Shown here one piece after another: positions 7,676-15,369 of a stretch of 28,434 bases of DNA. Source of the DNA: Acidobacteria bacterium UBA7540. GTDB lineage: Bacteria; Acidobacteriota; Terriglobia; UBA7540. The DNA lies in contig DLMI01000166.1 in NCBI GenBank assembly GCA_002478145.1, positions 1 through 28,434 on the forward strand. Direction: 5' to 3'. Below the pieces are notes generated by a model that did no database searches, was not told the origin of the DNA, and saw only the letters and a program-made list of their open reading frames with translations. A program made the position numbers and the translations under genes. How positions within the stretch are numbered: the stretch's first letter is position 1; each line of letters starts with the position of its first letter.

Positions 7676-9826
7676 TCAACGCCTGCCGTGCGAACCTCCG
7701 CCGCCACCTCCCCCACTGTGGGAAGGAGCGGGTGCGCTATGGCCACCGCCGCCGGACGGAGCGGCATTTCCATGCCCGCCACCGGACGGAGCGGAATACC
7801 CGCGGCCACCGCCGCCTCCATAGGAGCGCGGGGCCGTGGACCGTTCAACTACAATAGGCTTACGCATGTTCAACGAGGGACGACTACCATACCCGCCATA
7901 GGATTGCCCCCCTGGGCTGGACGAGAATCGGCCCCAACTCGGGGCTGAGGACTGCGAGCGCGGGGCGGGAGCATTCCACCCCCCGCTCCTGCTCGAGGGT
8001 GCCGGCTGGCTTTGCCTTGAGAATCTCTGCCAGCCGCCCTGGTTGCTCCCCTGCTGTGGAGTTGCATAACGCGGCTGGGAGTACCCGCCAGCAGGGCCCG
8101 ATTGAGGCCGCGTCGCGTTGTAGGGTGCACTGTTCGTGAAGCTGCGAGGCGCCATCGGCCTCGTGTTGGTGTATCCGGGACGGTTCGCGTTTCCAAAGCC
8201 TCCGCTGGCCGCGCCTCCCGCGTTCCCGAACCTTCCAGTGGAATTCGTGCCCTGCCGGCCGCCTAGGTTCGAGGCTGCAGCGGGGTTGTGCTGCTGGACC
8301 ATCTGCTGAATCTGTGCGGCCCGCTGATTGAAGGACTCCGTACGGGCAGGAACAGGACTCTTACTGTAGAAACGCGTGTTATTGACGGCCCGCGACGGAA
8401 TTGCGGACGGGCTGGCCAAACGATTACCCGGCATCAAGCTCGCGCGCGTGGGAACGACGGGCAGAGTTCCCCGCACCATCTGGCCCTGCCGCAGCGTGGC
8501 CGCATCCACACTGCGCCCGACTCCTCTAACCATGCCCTTCCCAAACTGGTTCGCAGGCATGGTGGTGATGGCGCGCCGGATGTTGGGGTTGTTAAGCGCC
8601 GCCTGGAGATTGGAAGAGTAACGCAGAGGCGTATTCCCCATCGGGCGGAGCCCACGATTGAAATTGCTGAAGTTTGTAATACCCACAGCATTGTAACCGT
8701 TGCGATGTCCCCACCACGGAAAGGCTCTATCAAAGGGCCCGAGCGGGCACCAGCCAATCGAACCGAAACCAAAGCCCAATCCGAAGCCAGCGCGTAAGCC
8801 GAATCCGAGGAAGGAGACGTAAGCCGGCGCCCAAGCGGGCCGCGAACCCCAATAACCGCGCCCCGGCCACCAGCACCATCGGCTGCCCCACCAGCACCAA
8901 CGGCCGTAGTGATAAGGCGCCCAGCCCCAGGGTTCATAGGAAACCCAGGTCCATCCCCAATAAGGCTCCCACGCCCAACTGCCATCATAATAGGGTACCC
9001 AGTCCGGCCCAACATTCGGAGCCCAGACATAACCGTAGTCGGGCGTATTTTCCCACTGACCGTACGCATCAAGGTCCTGGGCGCCAGTGTAATAGCGGTT
9101 CGCGTACTGCCAGCTTTGGGCTTTCTCGATGGCGCGGTCGCGATCGTTGTTCCATCTATCCCATTCGTCATTGGCCGCGGCATCGGCAATCTGGTATTCG
9201 GGATTGTCCGTGCCTCTAACGTAAATAACCTGGCCTTTTTCCACGGTCATGCTGCCCTGCGGAGTTGAAACCTGCGCCCGGCCCTTGCGGACGGTGAGTT
9301 CCGTTTGCGAATCCGCGTCGATCTGGATGCGGTACACGCCCTCGCCCAGTGGAATTACGGCCATGTTGGGTGCGTCGATTTCCGCATCCGCTTCCGTGCC
9401 CTTGAACACCGTGTAGTCGATGATGCCGCTTGCCACCTGAAGTTGAATGTGCTTTTGCGTGAGGTCGGCGATTTTCACGTCGGCATTCTGGTCCATGCGC
9501 AGAACGTTCGCGAAGTCGAGTTGGACTTCAGCGCGAGCGCGAGCGGCTGTCGCCACCGTATCGCCGCCCACCACCGGCGCGTTCACTACGGCCGCCACCC
9601 ATTCCCCGCTGTCCCCGCGCATGCTGGATACTTCGCCGTTGATCATGCTGATGCGGGCGGCGCCCGGCGTGGGTCCTTGCTCCTGGGCCGCAGCGCCCGG
9701 CGGGGGTCCCTGCTCCTGGGTCGCCTCGCCCGGCGGGGGCTCTTGCTCCTGGGCCACGGCAATCCTTGTTGCCACAAGACACAGCGTGCTGAGCGCAATC
9801 ACATACCAAAGTTTTCGGCTTTTCAT
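7676..9826 (-). CDS. Secreted FecR-domain, DUF6600-like aromatic-rich protein
   Basis: A 716-residue exported protein. The ATG at 9826 is chosen because GGAGG lies 6 bp upstream and a signal peptide follows at once (MKSRKLWYVIALSTLCLVA to about residue 26); a longer frame to 9985 has neither. Residues 27-57 hold three copies of a QEQGPPPGAA-like unit. A FecR-type beta-rich domain follows at about 60-205 (GDTVATAARARAEVQL). About 247-345 is extremely Trp/Tyr-rich (PYWGWTWVSYEPWGW), as in DUF6600 proteins. From about 350 the protein is low-complexity, rich in Gly, Ser, Asn and Pro, ending in a poly-Gly, His, Arg tail. The role is unknown; the layout suggests a cell-surface or envelope protein. 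No FecI-type sigma factor or FecA receptor lies beside it, so iron signalling is not implied. Confidence 0.85.
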   Translation of the reverse strand: MKSRKLWYVIALSTLCLVATRIAVAQEQEPPPGEATQEQGPPPGAAAQEQGPTPGAARISMINGEVSSMRGDSGEWVAAVVNAPVVGGDTVATAARARAEVQLDFANVLRMDQNADVKIADLTQKHIQLQVASGIIDYTVFKGTEADAEIDAPNMAVIPLGEGVYRIQIDADSQTELTVRKGRAQVSTPQGSMTVEKGQVIYVRGTDNPEYQIADAAANDEWDRWNNDRDRAIEKAQSWQYANRYYTGAQDLDAYGQWENTPDYGYVWAPNVGPDWVPYYDGSWAWEPYWGWTWVSYEPWGWAPYHYGRWCWWGSRWCWWPGRGYWGSRPAWAPAYVSFLGFGLRAGFGLGFGFGSIGWCPLGPFDRAFPWWGHRNGYNAVGITNFSNFNRGLRPMGNTPLRYSSNLQAALNNPNIRRAITTMPANQFGKGMVRGVGRSVDAATLRQGQMVRGTLPVVPTRASLMPGNRLASPSAIPSRAVNNTRFYSKSPVPARTESFNQRAAQIQQMVQQHNPAAASNLGGRQGTNSTGRFGNAGGAASGGFGNANRPGYTNTRPMAPRSFTNSAPYNATRPQSGPAGGYSQPRYATPQQGSNQGGWQRFSRQSQPAPSSRSGGWNAPAPRSQSSAPSWGRFSSSPGGQSYGGYGSRPSLNMRKPIVVERSTAPRSYGGGGGRGYSAPSGGGHGNAAPSGGGGHSAPAPSHSGGGGGGGSHGRR

Positions 9827-10424
9827 GGCCCACCTCCCACCTGTTTGGCTGCTAGACCCCATTTCAACCTCCGCCTTGCTTAAGGCATGTGGCTCGCCAA
9901 AGCTACGGGCTAAGATGGGGTGAGGCATCTTATTGAAACACAAACAGTTAAAGGCACACGGCAAAAGAGCTGCTACTCGAAGCACGAACTTGGCTTGGCC
10001 GAATTCAACCGAGGGTGGCCGATTTCAGCCAAGCCAAGGGCTTGCAGGATCGAATGCGACATGGAAGAAGCTGGGATTGCGATCCCTTTTAATCGTCGGT
10101 GGAGGCGTCGGGTATTGGCGGACACCGCCGCGAGACAATGCCACAAAATTCCCTATAAGTCCCTTCATTTTCTGAAAGATTCCGGCTTTTGGAACCTATC
10201 TCCTTTGCCATCAATAACATTCCTGCTTCGTTCCACGGTCTTCGAGGCTTGCCCTTTGTTTTCAACAACATTCCCGAGAGATTTCAGCCGCCGACGCATG
10301 TCCCGCCAAAATGGGGATATGCTTCACCCCGCGAACTGGTGATACTTGCCGCATACAGGAACGAAAAACTTGCTTTGAATGGCGACCTCGGTAAAATGTT
10401 AGGTAGAGTGGAGAAGAGGTAATC
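9827..10424. repeat. 600-bp intergenic gap with a hairpin and three degenerate 23-bp repeats
   Basis: No convincing gene. CTTGGCTTGGC (9989-9999) pairs perfectly with GCCAAGCCAAG (10028-10038). Three related 23-bp units follow at 10161-10183, 10201-10223 and 10252-10274; read on the minus strand they share GGAAT-TT--, then GAAAA or similar, and AAGG. A 77-codon plus frame (10189-10422) ends 2 bp before the next gene, but much of it is translated repeat. A minus frame at 10089-10271 is repeat-derived in the same way and includes the echo GMLL. Confidence 0.6.
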
Positions 10425-11390
10425 GTGCCGGGTTTTGACCTGAGGAGTTATCTCGACCGCTTCCCCGAAGTTTGTAAGAAGAAGTTCGGGCGCACCTACT
10501 CCTTTCAATCCCTGGAAAAGAAGTTTGAGCAGTTGCGCTCGGGGAAGCGGTGGCTGGTGGCGAAGGATGTCCTGAACATCTTCGACCCGGCTCAGACGGC
10601 CTTCGCGCGCTATTGGCCGAAGCCGATTGAGAAGGAGCTGGATCAGGCACTGAAAAACGCCCATCTGATGGTCGGCCCGCTTCCTACCGATGCGCGTGAT
10701 CTGGTGCAGCGGTCGCTACGGGTTTTTCAGAATATCGGCCTCGTCTCCCTGGTGCTGCGCTTCGTCCACCCCGACCGTTTCGGCGTTTTCAGCACGCCCA
10801 TCATGAACGTTCTTCAAGTTTATCGTCCCCGAACCATCGATGTCTACCTCGCCTATTGCGATGAGCTTCGTGTGTGGAAAGAGCACTTCCAGCTACCTTC
10901 CGTGGCTTCCGCCGAGACCGCTCTGTGGACTTATCACGAACTGACGATTGAAGAGCTCGAGGCGGCGGACGGGGGTAGCGCGCGCACGGCATTTGACGCG
11001 GATATCTGGATTCAGCGCCGCCGCGTGGCACAGGTCCTTCGACCGTTTCTCGAAAAATACGGCCCTCTGGAACTTGCCCGCATCCTGGTTTACGAAGACC
11101 CGAACTTGGCGGGCATGATCGCCGGGGTAGAATACGAGCGGCTCTTGCGGTTTGCCGCTCGCCGACTTTGCGGTGGCTTGCAGCTTTACGTAAAGGGCTC
11201 CGTCGAAATCCTCTTTGACAGGCTGCTCGAGGGTGGGCACATTTCGCTTGGGGATAGGACGCTCCTCAGAAGGGCGTGGAGCACCCGTTGCGCTGCCGTG
11301 CACCCTGAAAGTACCCCGACTTCGGAAGAAGTCGAGAACATGATCGATATCATCGAGCGCATCTGCCGCCCCTGGGAATCCGCCGCGTAG
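10425..11390 (+). CDS. Hypothetical protein with C-terminal HEPN-like motif
   Basis: A 321-residue soluble protein that I do not recognise as a named family. The N-terminal two thirds are alpha-helical and mixed, with a segment (VLRFVHPDRFGVFSTPIMN, about 110-128) of the kind seen in uncharacterised bacterial proteins. The C-terminal region, about 225-318, is helical and carries RCAAVHP with R288 and H293, fitting the R-x4-6-H signature of HEPN RNase domains, followed by a helix (EEVENMIDIIERI) as in HEPN and DUF4145 proteins. GTG at 10425 is preceded by GAAGAGG with about 5 bp spacing. HEPN domains often act in toxin-antitoxin or antiviral systems, but no nucleotidyltransferase partner is adjacent here. 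The functional guess is weak; the gene is real. Confidence 0.75.
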   Translation: MPGFDLRSYLDRFPEVCKKKFGRTYSFQSLEKKFEQLRSGKRWLVAKDVLNIFDPAQTAFARYWPKPIEKELDQALKNAHLMVGPLPTDARDLVQRSLRVFQNIGLVSLVLRFVHPDRFGVFSTPIMNVLQVYRPRTIDVYLAYCDELRVWKEHFQLPSVASAETALWTYHELTIEELEAADGGSARTAFDADIWIQRRRVAQVLRPFLEKYGPLELARILVYEDPNLAGMIAGVEYERLLRFAARRLCGGLQLYVKGSVEILFDRLLEGGHISLGDRTLLRRAWSTRCAAVHPESTPTSEEVENMIDIIERICRPWESAA

Positions 11391-11449
11391 GGGCGATCCC
11401 ATGTCATGGTGATCGTGAAGCAGTCGGCGTCATGGCAAGCATGAACGCT

Positions 11450-11534
11450 GTCATGCTGATCCCGCTTTGCTGGAGAAGCATCTCGGCAGTTTGTAGGTCG
11501 CCCGCGGGGCAGAAAGGGCAACTGCTGAGATTCT
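11450..11534. repeat. Dispersed gtcatgctga-type intergenic repeat
   Basis: The 153-bp gap between two convergent genes holds gtcatgctgatc followed by ggagaagcatctcggcag and a distant gctgagattctt echo. It resembles the gtcatgctgag/aagcatctc repeats scattered in many environmental genomes. No terminator with a T run is seen. Confidence 0.35.
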
Positions 11535-11543
11535 TCTTTCGTT

Positions 11544-11816
11544 TTAGGAAAGGGTTACGGCAACGAGTTCTGTAGCGGGTTCAACATCCTTGGGAATGGC
11601 TTCACCGGCCTTGAGGGCGCTCTCAAGGAAGCAGCGGACCGCATCTTTGGCCATGCGCCGCGCCTCGGGGAGGGTTTCACCGAAGGTGCAGATTTCGGGG
11701 ATGGCCGGGACCACAACGCTGTAGCCGCCCTCGGGCATGCGTTGATAGACAACGGTGTAGCCGTATTCGCTGGCGGGATGCTTTTTCCGGTTGGAAGCTG
11801 AGCCTGCGGAGCGCAT
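11544..11816 (-). CDS. hicB: HicB-family antitoxin-like protein
   Basis: A 90-residue protein with the partial RNase-H fold of HicB antitoxins: YTVVYQRMPEGGYSVVVPAI (about 20-39), then PEICTFGETLPEARRMAKDA and an amphipathic helix ending ALKAGEAIP. HicB normally neutralises the HicA mRNA interferase. No HicA-type dsRBD-like toxin is adjacent, and the protein lacks the extra C-terminal DNA-binding domain of longer HicB forms. It lies 12 bp downstream of a broken second HicB copy on the same strand, so it was probably part of a tandem pair. It may now be an orphan. Confidence 0.8.
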   Translation of the reverse strand: MRSAGSASNRKKHPASEYGYTVVYQRMPEGGYSVVVPAIPEICTFGETLPEARRMAKDAVRCFLESALKAGEAIPKDVEPATELVAVTLS

Positions 11817-11828
11817 ACCACGAGTATA

Positions 11829-11974
11829 TCACTCCTCGACTCGATCTGAGAGCGCGGAGGTCGATTTCTGATCTTCAGCCCAAAGCCAGGGAGTGATGGC
11901 TTCTTCGATGTCTTCGAGCGCCTCCTTCTCGTTCTTTCCCTGAGACACACAGCCAGGCAGCGCCGGGCACAGGG
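11829..11974 (-). pseudogene. Truncated HicB-family gene (3' part only)
   Basis: Reading leftward from about 11974, the translation CPALPGCVSQGKNEKEALED and IEEAI is a clear match to the second half of HicB proteins (PALPGC followed by a helix), ending in TGA at 11831-11829. Everything upstream of the match is a 48-bp GC-rich palindrome (11975-12022) followed by the regulator gene. The expected N-terminal strand (M...YTVVLE...GGYVV) is missing, and no plausible start codon with a ribosome binding site lies nearby. The gene seems to have lost its 5' end at the palindromic element. Confidence 0.7.
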
Positions 11975-12022
11975 GTAGTGGAGGCCTTTGGCCTGCCGCG
12001 GGCGGCCAGAGGCCGCCCCTAC
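11975..12022. repeat. Imperfect 48-bp REP-like palindrome
   Basis: The segment begins gtagtggaggcc and ends ggccgcccctac; the two halves are imperfect reverse complements around GCGG. It contains the TAG stop of the response regulator (12021-12019) and marks the break point of the HicB fragment. A second element with the same gtaggg...ccctac ends is at 23170-23211. Confidence 0.65.
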
Positions 12023-13410
12023 CCTTCGGGTTCGTCGGGCACGCCCAGCTTCGACAAACGATACCGGAATGCGTTACGGGAAAGGCCAAGCAAGCGCGCG
12101 GCCTGGCTCTTGTTGCCGTCGGCGCGGCGCAGGGCTTCTTTGATGATCTCGTCTTCGTACTGTTCGAGTGTCATGCCAGGGGGCAGGAAAGGTCCGGAAG
12201 CGTCGGCGGCAGACATCCCCGGGCCAACGACGCCCGCCCCGCCCGGGCCGACATCCAGCCGTATGTCGCCGACGTCTAGCATGGTTCCAGTCGAGAGCGC
12301 CACGGCGCGCTCAATGATGTTTTCGAGCTCCCGGACGTTGCCCGGCCAATGGAAATCCATCAGCAATCTCATAGCGGCAGGCGTAAGGCCGGTAATCGGC
12401 TTTGCGGATTCGCGGGCGAGGCGCGCCAGGAAGTGGTCCACAAGGTACGGGATATCTTCCTTGTGCTCGCGCAAGGGAGGAATGCTGATGGGCACGACGT
12501 TCAGGCGGTAGTAGAGATCCTCGCGGAAGGTGCCCTGCTCGAGTGCGGCGCGCAGGTCCTGGTTCGTTGCCGCGACCACGCGCACGTCCACTCTCAGTGT
12601 CTTCGTACCTCCCAGGTGCTCGAATTCGCGCTCCTGGAGCACGCGCAGGAGTTTCGCCTGAATGGCCGCGGGCACGTCGCCAATTTCGTCCAGGAAGATG
12701 GTGCCCTTGTCCGCGAGTTCGAATTTTCCAGGCTTCGCGGTCATTGCCCCGGTAAAAGCGCCCTTCTCGAATCCGAACAATTCGCTCTCCAGCAAGTTTT
12801 CCGGGATGGCAGTGCTATTGATCTTGATGAAAGGGCCTGAGGCGCGGCGCGAGTGCTGGTGGATGGCCCGCGCGATCATGTCTTTGCCCACGCCGCTCTC
12901 CCCCCCCAGCAGTACGGTGGAATTCGTGGGCGCCACTCGCTCGACGACGGCAAGCACTTCCTGCATCTTGGAGCTCCGGGCTACGATGTTCTCAAATCGG
13001 TAGCGCTCGCCCAGCGCCTCGCGCAGGTCGCGGTTCTCCTCGCGCAGGCGGCGGACGTCAAGCTCCTTGTGGATGATGAGCTTGATCTCCTCCATCGAGA
13101 AAGGCTTCAGCACGTAGTCACTTGCTCCAGCCTTCATCGCCTCGATAGCCGTTTCCACTGTGCCGTAGGCCGTCATCAGAATGACGGGGATCTGTGCGTT
13201 GGAGCGCTTCACGGCTTGCAGGAACTCGAGTCCATCCATGCGGGGGAGTTTGAGGTCGGTCAAGACAAGATCGATCTTTTCCTGGCGCAAAAGTCTGAGT
13301 CCGGTCTCGGCATCCTGGGCCGCGAGCGTCGAATAGCCCTCCTCGGCCAGATTCAATTCCAGCAGCCGCGCCATCTTTAGTTCGTCTTCGACGATTAGAA
13401 TTGTGGACAT
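12019..13410 (-). CDS. Sigma-54-dependent response regulator, NtrC family
   Basis: A 463-residue activator of sigma-54 promoters. The receiver domain is about 1-120 with phosphoacceptor D52 in VLTDLKLP. The AAA+ domain is about 140-375 with Walker A GESGVGKD (170-177), the sigma-54 contact loop GAFTGA (217-222), Walker B FLDE (239-242) and a sensor II stretch WPGNVRELEN. A Fis-type helix-turn-helix lies at about 425-458 (NKSQAARLLGLSRNAFRYRL). All key residues are present. The histidine kinase gene upstream on the same strand is its likely partner, although 380 bp of repeat-rich DNA lies between. Its targets are unknown; I found no clear -24/-12 promoter in the window. Confidence 0.96.
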   Translation of the reverse strand: MSTILIVEDELKMARLLELNLAEEGYSTLAAQDAETGLRLLRQEKIDLVLTDLKLPRMDGLEFLQAVKRSNAQIPVILMTAYGTVETAIEAMKAGASDYVLKPFSMEEIKLIIHKELDVRRLREENRDLREALGERYRFENIVARSSKMQEVLAVVERVAPTNSTVLLGGESGVGKDMIARAIHQHSRRASGPFIKINSTAIPENLLESELFGFEKGAFTGAMTAKPGKFELADKGTIFLDEIGDVPAAIQAKLLRVLQEREFEHLGGTKTLRVDVRVVAATNQDLRAALEQGTFREDLYYRLNVVPISIPPLREHKEDIPYLVDHFLARLARESAKPITGLTPAAMRLLMDFHWPGNVRELENIIERAVALSTGTMLDVGDIRLDVGPGGAGVVGPGMSAADASGPFLPPGMTLEQYEDEIIKEALRRADGNKSQAARLLGLSRNAFRYRLSKLGVPDEPEG

Positions 13411-13425
13411 AAGAAGCCCTCAGCC

Positions 13426-13754
13426 GTCAGCTCTCAGCTTTCAGCAAAAAGCGAGGAGCGGGCTTAGCTGGGTTCCGCTTTCAGGCCCGAAGGGCCGATA
13501 GAGATTAGCCCACGGCGTGAGAAGCTGTGAAAAGATCAAAAGTCTCTCGCAAAGACGCCAAGGGGCAAAGATCCGCAAAGAACAACTGCTTTGTTTTCTT
13601 TGCGCCTTCTGCGACTTTGTCCCGCCTCGCGGGATGAAATGCTTTTGGTCATCCAGGGATTATTTCACAGCTTCTGAGCCGTGGGCTAATGTCTCTCGCC
13701 GCTCCGCGGCTCTCACGGTCTTTCGACTGGTTCGGCTGAAAGCTGAGAGCTGAC
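13426..13754. repeat. Nested inverted-repeat element between kinase and regulator genes
   Basis: The outer 19-bp arms at 13426-13444 and 13736-13754 are perfect reverse complements (ctcagctttcag type). The inner arms at 13504-13532 and 13663-13690 pair as 13 bp plus 13 bp around a 3/2-base mismatch (attagcccacggc and agaagctgtgaaa blocks). A further imperfect pair of gcaaag-rich tracts (about 13549-13570 and 13597-13619) lies inside. The whole fills the 381-bp gap 13411-13791. No coding frame there is convincing. Confidence 0.8.
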
Positions 13755-13791
13755 AGCTTTCCGCCCCGCACGCCCGAAAGCTCTTCTGGCT

Positions 13792-15033
13792 CTACTCCGC
13801 TGGCAGGAACAACCGGAAGCACGCCCCCTTGCCCGGCTCGCTCGAAATCCGGATCCAGCCGCGATGGTCATCCACAATCTTGGAGACGAGCGAGAGCCCC
13901 AATCCCACCCCTTCTTTCTTGGTGGTGAAAAAGGGATTGAAAACCTGCTCATGCAGCTCAGGGGGGATGCCGGGCCCGGTATCCTCGATGCCAACCTCCA
14001 CCCCGCGCCTGCCGTCAGAGTTCGCAGCCCCAACTCTGACGGTTAGCCTTCCGCCGGTATCCGTCATTGCCTCATACGCATTGAGCACAAGGTTGACGAA
14101 CGCCTGTTCGCAAAGGTCGGGATCAACGCTCATTTCCGGCAAGTTCTCAGAGTACTGCTGAGCGACCTCCACCTTTGCCTCCGGCCAGCGTTCGTACGCC
14201 ACTTTCAGAGCCCGGTCAAGGAGGGGCGGAATCTGCGTCGGCCTTCTTTCAAGTTTGAGAGGACGCGCAAAGTTGAGGAAGCGGGTGACGATGGTGTTGA
14301 GTCGGTTCACCTCGCTGGAAATATATCCTGCCACTTCCGTAGTGACAGGGTCCGCCGACTGGAGCCGGCGTGTGAGCGTCTCCGCCGACCCTTTGATGAC
14401 CGCCAAGGGATTGCGAATTTCATGGGCCAAACCTGCGGTGAGCTGGCCCAGAGCCGCCAGGCGCTCCGAGCGGCGAGCTTCTTCCTGCGCCTGCTCCAGA
14501 CGGCGGTTGGTCTCCGCCAGTTCCTCAGCCAGCAGCCGATAGCGCTGCGCCTGCCGGCGGCTCTCGCTCACGAAACGGTTCACCACCATGGCCGCGAGGA
14601 AAAAGAAAATGTTCCGAAGGGCGAGTTCTGTAGCGCCCCCCGGCGACAATTCGTAATCTCTTAGGGCGGGGATCAAGAGAGAACAGTAAACCGCCGAAGT
14701 AACGGCTGTCCAGATCAGCGTGCCGGTGCCGTCGAAGAGCATGGCTGCCGTCACGACGGGCAAAAAATAAATAAGGTAGTAGCTGCTGGTGATGCCGCCG
14801 GTGTGCTCCACGAGCAGAGTGGCCAACAGAATTTTGATGATCACGCTATAGTACTTGCTGCGAGAGGGATTCCAGGCAAGAAAGCGATGCTCAAAGATTT
14901 GAAACAGACCGATGGCAAGCAGGGTCTCCTGCTTATGGACTTCGAAAATGGGGTCGAGGAGCGCAAGGCCACCCAGAAAGGCCAGCCAGAGAAGATCGGT
15001 CCAAGCGAAAGTGTGGCGTTCTTGGTCTGCCAT
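13792..15033 (-). CDS. Membrane sensor histidine kinase
   Basis: A 413-residue kinase. The N-terminal 150 residues hold about five hydrophobic, probably membrane-spanning segments (for example LLWLAFLGGLALL, YLIYFLPVVTAAML, IFFFLAAMVV) with little periplasmic sequence, so it probably senses the membrane or a small ligand. A short coiled coil (about 155-190) leads to the HisKA domain with H204 in GLAHEIRNPL. The HATPase domain has N-box N318 (NLVLNAYEAM), G1 DTGPGIP (351-357), F-box FFTTKK and G2 GVGLGLS (375-381). It is probably the cognate kinase of the NtrC-type regulator downstream. The start is ATG at 15033; no strong Shine-Dalgarno is visible. Confidence 0.93.
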   Translation of the reverse strand: MADQERHTFAWTDLLWLAFLGGLALLDPIFEVHKQETLLAIGLFQIFEHRFLAWNPSRSKYYSVIIKILLATLLVEHTGGITSSYYLIYFLPVVTAAMLFDGTGTLIWTAVTSAVYCSLLIPALRDYELSPGGATELALRNIFFFLAAMVVNRFVSESRRQAQRYRLLAEELAETNRRLEQAQEEARRSERLAALGQLTAGLAHEIRNPLAVIKGSAETLTRRLQSADPVTTEVAGYISSEVNRLNTIVTRFLNFARPLKLERRPTQIPPLLDRALKVAYERWPEAKVEVAQQYSENLPEMSVDPDLCEQAFVNLVLNAYEAMTDTGGRLTVRVGAANSDGRRGVEVGIEDTGPGIPPELHEQVFNPFFTTKKEGVGLGLSLVSKIVDDHRGWIRISSEPGKGACFRLFLPAE

Positions 15034-15369
15034 AGAGCGTGTTGATTAACCTTACAATGTAACACGACAACGGTTCAGCGAGTAGATGCAAGCGAAGAGA
15101 GCGCCAGGGAACATGGCCCACGGAATGAAAACCAGAGGCGGTGAAAACAATAAATCCGGCTAATTAAAATGGCCCCGAACGCGGAGGGCCGGAGGCAAGC
15201 CTTATCACATGGTGGCAATAAACTTAATTGATTTGACAAAGTATTCGCTATTTCCTAGACTGACGGGCTTCGGCTTGGACCTCAGGAAAGGCTGTCCATA
15301 ATCCCCAGTTCTACCCCGCGTGGAACGGCTATCCCGAAGCCAACTCAAACCCAATAAGGAATCAGACTC
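15034..15369. other. Divergent intergenic region between the kinase and serine genes
   Basis: This 336-bp region separates the divergent kinase and aminotransferase genes. It holds the promoter at 15233-15261 and a small GGCCC/GGGCC stem (15171-15175 with 15186-15190). No gene, tRNA or recognised riboswitch is seen in it. Confidence 0.5.
15233..15261 (+). promoter_or_regulatory. Sigma-70 promoter of the aminotransferase-serA operon
   Basis: A perfect -35 TTGACA at 15233-15238, a 17-bp spacer, and -10 TAGACT at 15256-15261 (4 of 6). Transcription would start near 15268, giving a leader of about 100 nt before the ATG at 15370. Confidence 0.65.

Noticed and set aside
10189..10422. 77-codon plus-strand frame just before the HEPN-like gene, as a possible antitoxin
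   Set aside because: Two of the three degenerate repeats make up much of it, no ribosome binding site is seen, and the composition is not antitoxin-like. Close spacing to the next gene keeps it a weak possibility.
15268..15369. A riboswitch in the leader of the serine operon
   Set aside because: No known riboswitch consensus or strong stem arrangement could be recognised in about 100 nt.
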